Shown one piece after another: positions 34,213-41,568 of a DNA stretch of 64,000 nt. The notes under the pieces were generated by a model. That model did not search any database. It was not told the origin of the DNA and worked only from the letters and a program-made list of their open reading frames with translations. Source of the stretch: Enterococcus pallens ATCC BAA-351 (lineage in GTDB: Bacteria; Bacillota; Bacilli; Lactobacillales; Enterococcaceae); contig NZ_ASWD01000004.1 of the NCBI RefSeq assembly GCF_000407485.1, positions 124,001-188,000 of the forward strand. Reading direction: 5' to 3'. The position numbers and the translations under genes are program-made. Position 1 is the stretch's first letter. Every line of letters starts with the position of its first letter.

Positions 34213-35242
34213 GGTTTTCCACCGCCAAAGTAAGTAGTTTTTTTATCATTTCTTTGTAGTCCAGCCCTATTTCCTTCATCATCATGGGGAATCTTGAATG
34301 AGCAGTAAAGCCCGGCATTGTATTAATTTCATTTAATAAAATTGCCCCATCCTCAGCTAAAAAGAAATCAATTCTTGCTAAGCCAGTACATCCCAGTGAC
34401 AAATACAGTTTTTGGGCATCGTCCTGAATCTTTTTCTTAGTAGTTAGCGGTATCTTTGCGGGCAGTATAATTTCTGCTGTTACTAAATTGTATTTTTCTT
34501 CGTAGTCAAAAAAACCATCGACTAAACTGATTTGATCGCATTCGCCAATAATTAATTCCTCATTGCCAAGAATCCCGCAGCCGATTTCTATGCCTTTGAC
34601 TTCCTTTTGAATAAGCAGCTGGCTGTCGTACTTAGCCGCTTCACGTAATGCTTGTGAGAGCTCGCTTCTTTCATTTACCTTGCTGATTCCCTTAGAAGAA
34701 CCGGCTTCATTTGGTTTGATGTATAACGGAAAGCCATGTACTTCAATAAAGCTTTCAAGCTTAGCTCGGTCCTTTTCATTTTGGACAATTATACTGGGTG
34801 TACTTTTTATCCCTAATGTTTCAGCAAATTGATGCAGCATTCGTTTATTCATGGAAATAGCCGAAGCTGCTACTCCACATCCAACATACGGGATATCCAT
34901 CATTTCAAGCAGTCCCTGCATCGCTCCATTTTCACCATATCCGCCATGCAAAACCGGGAATAGCGTATCGACTTTAAGTAGTTTTCCACTATCCGTTAAA
35001 ACAAACCCTTTTTGATCAAAATCAACCGCTACCTCTTTACACGTCTCAGCTGACAACCAAGTATCGTTTCTTATCTCGTCTACTGTTCCTTCAACCAAGT
35101 ACCAGCTTCCAGCTTCAGTAATCCCAATTTTTACTACCTCATACTCAGTAAATGCCAGCGTTTCAATAATTGCCGCCGCTGATTTTAATGAGACTTCATA
35201 CTCAGCAGAAACACCGCCAAAAAGAATGGCCACTTTTTTCAT
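34181..35242 (-). CDS. D-alanine:D-serine ligase (VanE/VanN/VanL/VanC type)
   Basis: About 353 residues. ATP-grasp ligase with KKVAILFGGVSAEYEVSL at the N-terminus, LHGGYGENG, KPNEAGSSKGISKV and LNEINTMPGF. The omega-loop motif EEKYN (248-252) is characteristic of ligases that add D-Ser, not D-Lac. The product D-Ala-D-Ser replaces D-Ala-D-Ala in peptidoglycan and gives low-level vancomycin resistance. I chose the ATG at 35242 (GGAGG upstream); the longer frame adds 11 residues. By recall the sequence is nearer VanE and VanN than VanC1 or VanC2, but the exact type cannot be assigned without alignment, so no letter is given. Confidence 0.93.
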   Translation of the reverse strand: MKKVAILFGGVSAEYEVSLKSAAAIIETLAFTEYEVVKIGITEAGSWYLVEGTVDEIRNDTWLSAETCKEVAVDFDQKGFVLTDSGKLLKVDTLFPVLHGGYGENGAMQGLLEMMDIPYVGCGVAASAISMNKRMLHQFAETLGIKSTPSIIVQNEKDRAKLESFIEVHGFPLYIKPNEAGSSKGISKVNERSELSQALREAAKYDSQLLIQKEVKGIEIGCGILGNEELIIGECDQISLVDGFFDYEEKYNLVTAEIILPAKIPLTTKKKIQDDAQKLYLSLGCTGLARIDFFLAEDGAILLNEINTMPGFTAHSRFPMMMKEIGLDYKEMIKKLLTLAVENHEKKLFKACK

Positions 35243-35274
35243 TTTCCTACCTCCATTGCGTTTATCTACTAACA

Positions 35275-35330
35275 ATCATAGAAAAAATGGGCGACTGAGT
35301 TATTAATAAATCCTTTTTTAAATCTTACGA
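35275..35330 (-). promoter_or_regulatory. Candidate VanR-dependent promoter of the van operon
   Basis: A minus-strand -10-like TATGAT (35275-35280) lacks a good -35. About 20 bp further upstream TCGTAAGATTTA (35319-35330) partly matches the 12-bp VanR box as I recall it (TYGTARGAAAWT). A weak core promoter with an upstream regulator site fits activation by VanR. Speculative. Confidence 0.35.
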
Positions 35331-35511
35331 ATTTATGATAATTTCTTTCCAGTACTCTTCGTTACAAAAAGTATCTATATGCACCACCTTCAGAAGCGGC
35401 TAAACTTGATTTTCCAGTAACTCTTCCCTGCCAAGCGTTTTCCTTTGCGGATTTTTGGGAATATGCGTATAACTAAATAAAATAAATCTATGAGCAAGGG
35501 AGAACCAGACG

Positions 35512-35844
35512 ATGTATTCTTTAGTCCCAGAAAATATGCACGAAGTCCAAGAAAAGCTAAACTATTTAATCGAAAAGGGTAACGAAACTTCTGAGGAAAA
35601 AGTCATTCGGGAGTCTGTACTGGAAAATAGCCAACAAATCTTAGATGGCGATCTGGAGGGACCTTATTGGAAAGTGGCCTGGCAAACAGAAGATAAACGG
35701 TTAGTGATTTTCGACATCATGAATAAGGAAGTTGGCACGATTCCTAGTCTTTCTGCTTCTTTTATCGAAGACTTCCGTCACAATGCACCTCACCTGATCC
35801 GTTATCTAGCAGAAGAAATTCAGAAGATCGTTAACAACAACTAA
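35512..35844 (+). CDS. Conserved hypothetical small acidic protein
   Basis: This 110-residue soluble protein has no motif I recognise. It is rich in Glu and predicted mostly helical, with a short beta stretch (YWKVAWQTEDKRLVIFDI). It starts at an ATG with GGGAG nine bases upstream, and it is divergent from the van operon. No partner gene is evident. Confidence 0.7.
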   Translation: MYSLVPENMHEVQEKLNYLIEKGNETSEEKVIRESVLENSQQILDGDLEGPYWKVAWQTEDKRLVIFDIMNKEVGTIPSLSASFIEDFRHNAPHLIRYLAEEIQKIVNNN

Positions 35845-35945
35845 ACCTTCAAAGCATAACGAGAATTTAGCATAGTCAGCAAATCTTCGAGAACAATTAT
35901 TGGCTTTTTATCCTTAAAGGTAGTAGAATCACTTTAGCTTATTAA

Positions 35946-35963
35946 AAGTAAGTAATTTTACTT
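35946..35963. promoter_or_regulatory. Inverted repeat before the luciferase-like gene
   Basis: AAGTAA (35946-35951) and TTACTT (35958-35963) form an inverted repeat 22 bp before the start codon; the string AAGTAAGTAA resembles AGTAAGTAAA upstream of the VOC gene. Confidence 0.4.
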
Positions 35964-35985
35964 AGCATAAAGGAGGGCTTTTACT

Positions 35986-37011
35986 ATGAAAAAAATCGGC
36001 TTTTTGAGCTTTGGTCATTGGATGGACTTTGAAGGGTCTATCGTGCGATCAGCGAAGGATGCCTATCTGCAATCAATTGATTTAGCAGTTGAGGCCGAAA
36101 AGATCGGAATTGATGGTGCCTACTATCGCGTGCATCATTTTGCGGATCAAATTGGTTCTCCTTTCCCATTGCTTTCAGCTATTGGTGCGAAAACTGATAA
36201 GATTGAAATCGGTACTGGATTAATTGATATGCGGTACGAAAATCCTTATATGATGGCAGAAAATGCTGGCCTTACTGATATTATTACGCAAGGTCGGGTG
36301 GAGCTGGGCGTTGGTCGTGGTTCACCAGAGCAAGTGCTGGATGGCTGGAAATATTTTGGCTATGACTATAGTGAAGAAGAAATCAAAGATATTACCCGGG
36401 AACGGACGTTGGAGTTTTTGAAATTGCTGGAGGGCGAACGTTTCGCTGAACCAAATCCACAGCCAATGTTTCCACAGGAACCTGGTAAGCTGCGTTTGGA
36501 ACCTTATTCTGAAGGACTGCGTCAACGAATTTGGTGGGGAGCTGGTTCGACACAGACTGCCGTTTGGGCTGCTCAGCATGGGATGAATCTACAATCCTCC
36601 ACCTTGGTGAACTATGAAACCAATGAGCCCTTCCATATACAGCAGGCTAAACAATTGCGGGCTTTTAAGGAAGCATGGAAAGAAGCCGGACATGACTTCG
36701 AACCGCGAACATTGGTTACACGTTCCATTCAACCAATCACCAACGATCTTGATCGTCGACTGTTTGGACATCAGGACGAAGGAAGCTATGATCAAGTTGG
36801 CTTCTTGGCGTATCACCAAAACCCAACCATCTTCGGTAAAACCTTCGCTGGCGAACCAGACAAGATTGCAAAGGATTTGGCAGAGGATGAAGCAATCAAG
36901 GAAGCCGATACTGTACTTGTTACCATTCCTAATACGTTAGGCGTGGAATACAATATGCATTTGCTTGAATCAATTGTTAAAGATATTGCCCCTGAGTTGG
37001 CCTGGAGATAG
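35986..37011 (+). CDS. Luciferase-like (LLM) flavin-dependent oxidoreductase
   Basis: This 341-residue cytoplasmic protein has the bacterial-luciferase TIM-barrel pattern: IGFLSFGHWM, DGAYYRVHHFAD, IEIGTGLIDMRYENPYMMAE and GRVELGVGRGSPEQV. Such enzymes use FMNH2 to oxidise varied substrates. The ATG has AAGGAGGG upstream and the gene is followed by its own terminator. Substrate unknown. Confidence 0.9.
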   Translation: MKKIGFLSFGHWMDFEGSIVRSAKDAYLQSIDLAVEAEKIGIDGAYYRVHHFADQIGSPFPLLSAIGAKTDKIEIGTGLIDMRYENPYMMAENAGLTDIITQGRVELGVGRGSPEQVLDGWKYFGYDYSEEEIKDITRERTLEFLKLLEGERFAEPNPQPMFPQEPGKLRLEPYSEGLRQRIWWGAGSTQTAVWAAQHGMNLQSSTLVNYETNEPFHIQQAKQLRAFKEAWKEAGHDFEPRTLVTRSIQPITNDLDRRLFGHQDEGSYDQVGFLAYHQNPTIFGKTFAGEPDKIAKDLAEDEAIKEADTVLVTIPNTLGVEYNMHLLESIVKDIAPELAWR

Positions 37012-37019
37012 ATAAATTA

Positions 37020-37050
37020 AGCTAGTCTGCATGTTAGGCTGGCTTTTTTT
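37020..37050 (+). terminator. Terminator of the LLM oxidoreductase gene
   Basis: AGCTAGTCT pairs with AGGCTGGCT (with G-U pairs) and is followed by a T run. A very similar hairpin follows the GyrI-like gene at 45052-45082. Confidence 0.8.
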
Positions 37051-37121
37051 GTCGTCCTTCTCTCTCTGAATAGATGAAGTCAAAGCAAAAGTATTCAGTC
37101 TTTCCAATAATTAGCTCAAAC

Positions 37122-37168
37122 AAAAAAGCACCCGAGCCTATTGTTCAAGACAACAAACTCCGATACTT
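37122..37168 (-). terminator. Terminator of the serine dehydratase operon
   Basis: A long stem (about 21 pairs with one mismatch and several G-U pairs, loop CUUGA) ends directly in TTTTTTG on the minus strand. Confidence 0.85.
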
Positions 37169-37177
37169 TGTTTACTT

Positions 37178-38047
37178 CTAATCCTTAACCATTAATTCCT
37201 GCGCCAGCCTTTGACCCGTTGGGGTCATTGCTAATCCGCCTTCTGCTGTTTCTTTGAAGATGCTAGGCATTTGGCGCCCCACCCGGTACATTGCCTCGAC
37301 GACTTCATCAGGTGGAATGACACTTTCAATACCGGCTAATGCCATGTCTGCTGAAATGAAAGCCTGTGAAGAGCCTAAAGCATTGCGCTTCACACAGGGA
37401 ACTTCTACTAAACCGGCGACTGGATCACAAATTAAGCCCATCATATTTTTTAAAGTAATCGCGACTGCTTGAGCAGCTTGATGCGGGGTGCCTCCATTGG
37501 CTTGAACCAAGGCAGCCGCAGCCATTGCACTGGCTGAACCTACCTCTGCCTGACAACCGCCTTCTGCACCAGAAATCGAAGCATTGTTGGCAATGACTAA
37601 ACCGAAGGCACCAGCAGTAAACAGGAATTCGAGTTGTTGGCTGTGACTCAGGTTTAAGCGCTTGCGGCAGGCCATTAAAACGCCTGGAACAACACCGGCA
37701 CTGCCAGCTGTTGGTGTGGCACAGATTAGGCCCATCTTTGCATTCACTTCGTTGACAGCAATCGCATTTCTCACCGCCGTCAAGATTGTTTCACCACTTA
37801 GAAAGTTTCCTGAATCTAGGTAGCTGTTTAGTTTCGTCGCATCGCCACCGGTTAGTCCGGTCACCGACTTAACTCCAGCTACTCCTTCATCAATGGACTG
37901 TTCCATCACTACTAGGTTTTTCTCCATCAAACGAATAATTTCTTCCCGTGTACGACCGCTTAATTGGATTTCGGTAGCAATCATCAGCTCGCTGATATTC
38001 TCGTAGTCCTGACTTTGTTCCACCAGCTCTTCAATACTGTAAAACAC
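37178..38047 (-). CDS. sdaAA: L-serine dehydratase, iron-sulfur-dependent, alpha subunit
   Basis: This 289-residue subunit carries the iron-sulfur active site: Cys residues in LICATPTAGSAG, GGCQAEVGSA and LICDPVAGLVEVPCVKRNA. With the beta subunit it deaminates L-serine to pyruvate and ammonia. It starts at a GTG behind GGAGG, 12 bp after the beta-subunit gene, and is the last gene of an operon with an MFS transporter and an M20 amidohydrolase, which suggests serine is released from an imported conjugate. Confidence 0.95.
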   Translation of the reverse strand: MFYSIEELVEQSQDYENISELMIATEIQLSGRTREEIIRLMEKNLVVMEQSIDEGVAGVKSVTGLTGGDATKLNSYLDSGNFLSGETILTAVRNAIAVNEVNAKMGLICATPTAGSAGVVPGVLMACRKRLNLSHSQQLEFLFTAGAFGLVIANNASISGAEGGCQAEVGSASAMAAAALVQANGGTPHQAAQAVAITLKNMMGLICDPVAGLVEVPCVKRNALGSSQAFISADMALAGIESVIPPDEVVEAMYRVGRQMPSIFKETAEGGLAMTPTGQRLAQELMVKD

Positions 38048-38059
38048 CGAAATCCTCCT

Positions 38060-38725
38060 TTATTCGAAATAAGAAACACTAAATACTGAATCGATCGCTT
38101 TGATTTTGTTTTGGACTGCTTCGTTGCGTTCATCTGTCTCGATGACGGTGATCGCTTTTTCCCCGACTGCTTCGCGAGAAACGGACATCGTACCGATGTT
38201 CACTTCAGCATCAAAGAAGAGCTGACTAATGTGAGCAATCATTCCGGGTACATCCTGATGCACAATAACAAAAGTCGGCATGCCCAAGGATAATGACAAT
38301 TTGAAGCCATTCACTTCAGAAATTTGGATATTGCCGCCGCCAATCGAAATGCCAGTAACGGTTAAGACATGATTACCACGGGTTAACTTTAGCTGCACCA
38401 TGTTAGGGTGTTCAGCTTTTTCTTGCTTGGGTACAAATAGAATTTCCATGCCTGCTTCATAAGCAATTTTCAGAGAATCACTGAGGCGTGGATCTTCTGG
38501 CTCCATGCCTAACAAGCCGCCCACTAATGCAATATCGGTGCCGTGTCCACGATAGGTTTTAGCGAAGGATTCGTACAAATAAATATCCACTGTATCGGGC
38601 CGTTCACCAAAAATTTTACGTACAACCTTCCCAATACGAGCAGCCCCAGCAGTATGCGAACTGCTGGGACCAATCATGATGGGGCCGATGATATCGAAAA
38701 TACTCGAATACTTTAATTGTTCCAT
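38060..38725 (-). CDS. sdaAB: L-serine dehydratase, iron-sulfur-dependent, beta subunit
   Basis: This 221-residue subunit has the family N-terminus (SIFDIIGPIMIGPSSSHTAG) and a C-terminal ACT domain from about residue 148 (FVIVHQDVPGMIAHISQLFF), probably for serine binding or control. It pairs with the alpha subunit directly downstream. The ATG has AAGGGG upstream, 19 bp after the amidohydrolase gene. Confidence 0.95.
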   Translation of the reverse strand: MEQLKYSSIFDIIGPIMIGPSSSHTAGAARIGKVVRKIFGERPDTVDIYLYESFAKTYRGHGTDIALVGGLLGMEPEDPRLSDSLKIAYEAGMEILFVPKQEKAEHPNMVQLKLTRGNHVLTVTGISIGGGNIQISEVNGFKLSLSLGMPTFVIVHQDVPGMIAHISQLFFDAEVNIGTMSVSREAVGEKAITVIETDERNEAVQNKIKAIDSVFSVSYFE

Positions 38726-38744
38726 TGAAAAGCCCCTTTTTTAA

Positions 38745-40178
38745 TTATCTTGGTAAAACCTCAGCTGGAATGGCCGATTTGTAAACTTCACCAGCTAATG
38801 TTTTTTGATGTTCTTCTTTGGCCTGCTGAACCAATTCCGGTTTGGTCAGCAAATCATAGGCGGTGGCAGCAATTGTTTTGCCTGCAGCTAGTAGGCCTTC
38901 ATGAGCAATAGCTGATTTGCCATTGGCTACCCATTGCCAGCTGTGAGCAGGGGTTCCTTGCGGTTCACAGCCGATAAAGATTTGAGCAGTTGGACAAACC
39001 CAGCTGACATCCCCCACGTCCGTTGATCCGGCAGTAGCACCAGAGAAAACCAGCGGCTGAATTTGTTCAGCGATTGGTAATGAACCTAAGCGTTGGATTT
39101 CTGCTTCGTCTGCTTCAGGTGCAAATTGTTTTGCTCGAGTGACTAAGGCCTGTTTTGCAGCATCGGTTAAGCTGTCGTAATAGCGCTGCGCATAATCCAG
39201 CTCTGCTTGGCCTATGTTCATTTTTCCTTCAGTTAAAAGATTTTCGTACATTGCTGTGGTCACTGCATGGTTTGGTAAATAGTTGTAGCAGGCAGAATCA
39301 AAATCAATCGTTACTTCGGTTTCAGTCATCATTGCAGCACCTTGGGCAATTTTGTTTACCCGTTGATAAATTTCCTCCACCTGTTCAATTTTTGGTGCTC
39401 GAATAAAGTAATACAAGCTTGCTGTTGGCTGTACGACATTCGCTGATTCACCACCGGCATCGGTAAAGGCATAATGTACACGACCCTCATCAATGATATG
39501 CTCTCGTAAGAATTGGACACCCACATTCATCAGCTCAGCTGCATCTAAGGCACTGCGGCCTTGTTCAGGTGCGGCAGCTGCGTGGGCTGAGATTCCTTTA
39601 AAGTGGTAATACACTTGATAAACCGCTAGGCTGCTAATGGACCAGGCCCCGCTAATATCCCATGGATGCCAAGACAGAGCTACATCTAATCCATCGAATA
39701 AACCAGCTCTAGCCATATATGCCTTCCCATAGCCGCTTTCTTCAGCTGGGCAACCAAACAATTTGATGGTGCCCTCCAGCTGATTGGCAGCAAGATAATC
39801 TTTGATCCCGACAGCGCCTGCTAAAGCGCCCGTTCCTAATAAATTGTGCCCGCAGCCATGTCCGTTGCCACCAGGAACTTCGGCTTTTTGCTCTCCTAGA
39901 TCAGCAACCTGACTTAAGTTGCCTAATGCATCATATTCAGCCAAAATACCAATAACCGGTTTGCCCGAGCCATAGGTTGCGACAAAGGAATGATCCATAT
40001 CGGCTAAGCCTTTTTCAACTTCAAAGCCTTCCTCAGCTAAAATTTCATAAAAGGGCTGAACTGATTTTTCGGTAGCAAAACGCGTTTCTGGCGTGCTCCA
40101 AATACGATCCGCGGCTGCAATAAATTTGTCACGCTTTGCTTCAATCATTTGCGAAATTTGTTCTTTGGGATTTGTCAT
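38745..40178 (-). CDS. M20-family amidohydrolase (AbgB/HmrA-like)
   Basis: This 477-residue cytoplasmic metallohydrolase has the metal-binding motif GHGCGHNLLG and the downstream HPWD and STDVGDVSW blocks of M20D/AbgB-type amidohydrolases, with a dimerisation domain between (ISAHAAAAPEQGRSALDA). Relatives cleave N-acyl or N-aminobenzoyl amino acids and dipeptides. It overlaps the MFS gene (TAATG) and precedes the serine dehydratase genes, so a substrate containing serine is likely. Length matches AbgB. Confidence 0.88.
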   Translation of the reverse strand: MTNPKEQISQMIEAKRDKFIAAADRIWSTPETRFATEKSVQPFYEILAEEGFEVEKGLADMDHSFVATYGSGKPVIGILAEYDALGNLSQVADLGEQKAEVPGGNGHGCGHNLLGTGALAGAVGIKDYLAANQLEGTIKLFGCPAEESGYGKAYMARAGLFDGLDVALSWHPWDISGAWSISSLAVYQVYYHFKGISAHAAAAPEQGRSALDAAELMNVGVQFLREHIIDEGRVHYAFTDAGGESANVVQPTASLYYFIRAPKIEQVEEIYQRVNKIAQGAAMMTETEVTIDFDSACYNYLPNHAVTTAMYENLLTEGKMNIGQAELDYAQRYYDSLTDAAKQALVTRAKQFAPEADEAEIQRLGSLPIAEQIQPLVFSGATAGSTDVGDVSWVCPTAQIFIGCEPQGTPAHSWQWVANGKSAIAHEGLLAAGKTIAATAYDLLTKPELVQQAKEEHQKTLAGEVYKSAIPAEVLPR

Positions 40179-41395
40179 TATTCTTGACTCCTATCTTTTA
40201 ATGTTAATACGGTTAATCCACACAATATACTTGCCAATGCCATAAATCCGAATGGAATCGTGAATGAACCGCCGCCTAGGTTAATTAATTGACCTAAAAT
40301 CATTGGTGCTAAAAAGCCGCCCAGTGTACCACCGGTATTGATGATCCCGATAGCTGATCCGATAATTGAACCGTCCATAATTTTATGCGGCAATGTAAAG
40401 ATAGCGGTAAAGGCGGATACTGAAATCATACTTAGCAGAATCAAGGCCACCATCGCTACAATTAAATTACTGGATAAAACAAACACGACAACAAAAATTG
40501 CTGAAATAACTGTTGCTCCTAGAATGAAGATTTTTTCTTTGCCTAAGAATAATTTTGACAGCAGGACTCCGGCGAACATGGTGGCGATTGTTTGGAATAT
40601 TGCATTAACCGCCAGTAAATAGCCAACTTGAGTAATTTCTAAACTAAACTTTTGTGCCAAAACAGTTGGCAGCCAAGAGATGTTGCCGTAAAGCAGGAAA
40701 TTCAATAGAAGCATTGCAACAAACAAGGTCAGCACATTCCGGTTGGCAATAACTTCTTTAAAGGAAATTTTGGCTGCTTGCTCTTTCTTGGATAATTGCA
40801 GATCCTTTGGTACAAAAATACCAACTAAGATAAACGCTGCCGCAAACAAACTGCCTAGAACGATATAGCCTAAGCGCCAGCTTTGGCTAATCAGATTTGC
40901 GCCTAGAGTAAAGGCTAATATTCCGCCAATCCCTGAAGTTGATAAAATCATGGATTGAATAAACGTCCGGCGTTCCTGGGGAAAATTATTAGCAACGGCT
41001 TTCGAAACACTTGGTGGATAGCCGCCATGACCAACACCCGCAAAAAAACGAATCATCATAAACAGCATCAAGCCGCTGACCATGCCAAAAGCAAAAGAAA
41101 AGAAAGAAATAATTGCTAACGACAGCATCAGCACTTTTTTGGCACCAATCTTGTCAGCAAGCCAGCCGCCAGGAATTTGCATCAAGGAGTAACCTAAGAA
41201 GAAAAACGACATAATCAATCCCGTTTGACCAGAATCTAAGTTGAACTGCTGTGAAATGGGAATAATTGCTGTGGAAACCATCGACTTATCCATATAAACC
41301 ATGGAATAGCCTGCCATTAATGCGAAGACAATGCCGACACCGCTTTTTTTAGAAACGGCAGATACTTCAGTTGTTTCTTGAACCTTTCTGTCCAT
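40178..41395 (-). CDS. MFS transporter, anion:cation symporter-like
   Basis: This 405-residue protein has twelve predicted membrane helices and the MFS loop motif GGWLADKIGAKKVLML. The first helix (FALMAGYSMVYMDKSMVSTA) resembles the anion:cation symporter group that takes up organic anions. It is the first gene of the operon with the M20 amidohydrolase and serine dehydratase and so probably imports an acylated or conjugated amino acid. The ATG has AGAGGTG upstream. Confidence 0.88.
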   Translation of the reverse strand: MDRKVQETTEVSAVSKKSGVGIVFALMAGYSMVYMDKSMVSTAIIPISQQFNLDSGQTGLIMSFFFLGYSLMQIPGGWLADKIGAKKVLMLSLAIISFFSFAFGMVSGLMLFMMIRFFAGVGHGGYPPSVSKAVANNFPQERRTFIQSMILSTSGIGGILAFTLGANLISQSWRLGYIVLGSLFAAAFILVGIFVPKDLQLSKKEQAAKISFKEVIANRNVLTLFVAMLLLNFLLYGNISWLPTVLAQKFSLEITQVGYLLAVNAIFQTIATMFAGVLLSKLFLGKEKIFILGATVISAIFVVVFVLSSNLIVAMVALILLSMISVSAFTAIFTLPHKIMDGSIIGSAIGIINTGGTLGGFLAPMILGQLINLGGGSFTIPFGFMALASILCGLTVLTLKDRSQE

Positions 41396-41480
41396 CTACT
41401 ACACCTCTTTATTTTTTTAGGGCCCCGTTTGGTATACCTCAAGTATAAAGAAAGCGGATTCACAAAGAGTTGCAGATTTT

Positions 41481-41496
41481 ATCTCATAAATAAGAT
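41481..41496. promoter_or_regulatory. Inverted repeat upstream of the MFS-amidohydrolase-serine dehydratase operon
   Basis: ATCTCAT and ATAAGAT form a near-perfect inverted repeat about 85 bp before the MFS gene. A regulator, perhaps the adjacent AraC-family protein, could bind here. Confidence 0.35.
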
Positions 41497-41532
41497 TTAT
41501 TTGCTGGATTTTGACCAAAATATTTTTAAAGA

Positions 41533-41568
41533 CAAAAAATGCCGTTACACTTTTACTTGTGCAACGGC
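41533..41568 (-). terminator. Terminator of the AraC/GH39-like regulator gene
   Basis: A 10-bp stem (GCCGTTGCAC with GTGTAACGGC) includes the last codons of the regulator gene and is followed by ATTTTTTG on the minus strand. Confidence 0.85.
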
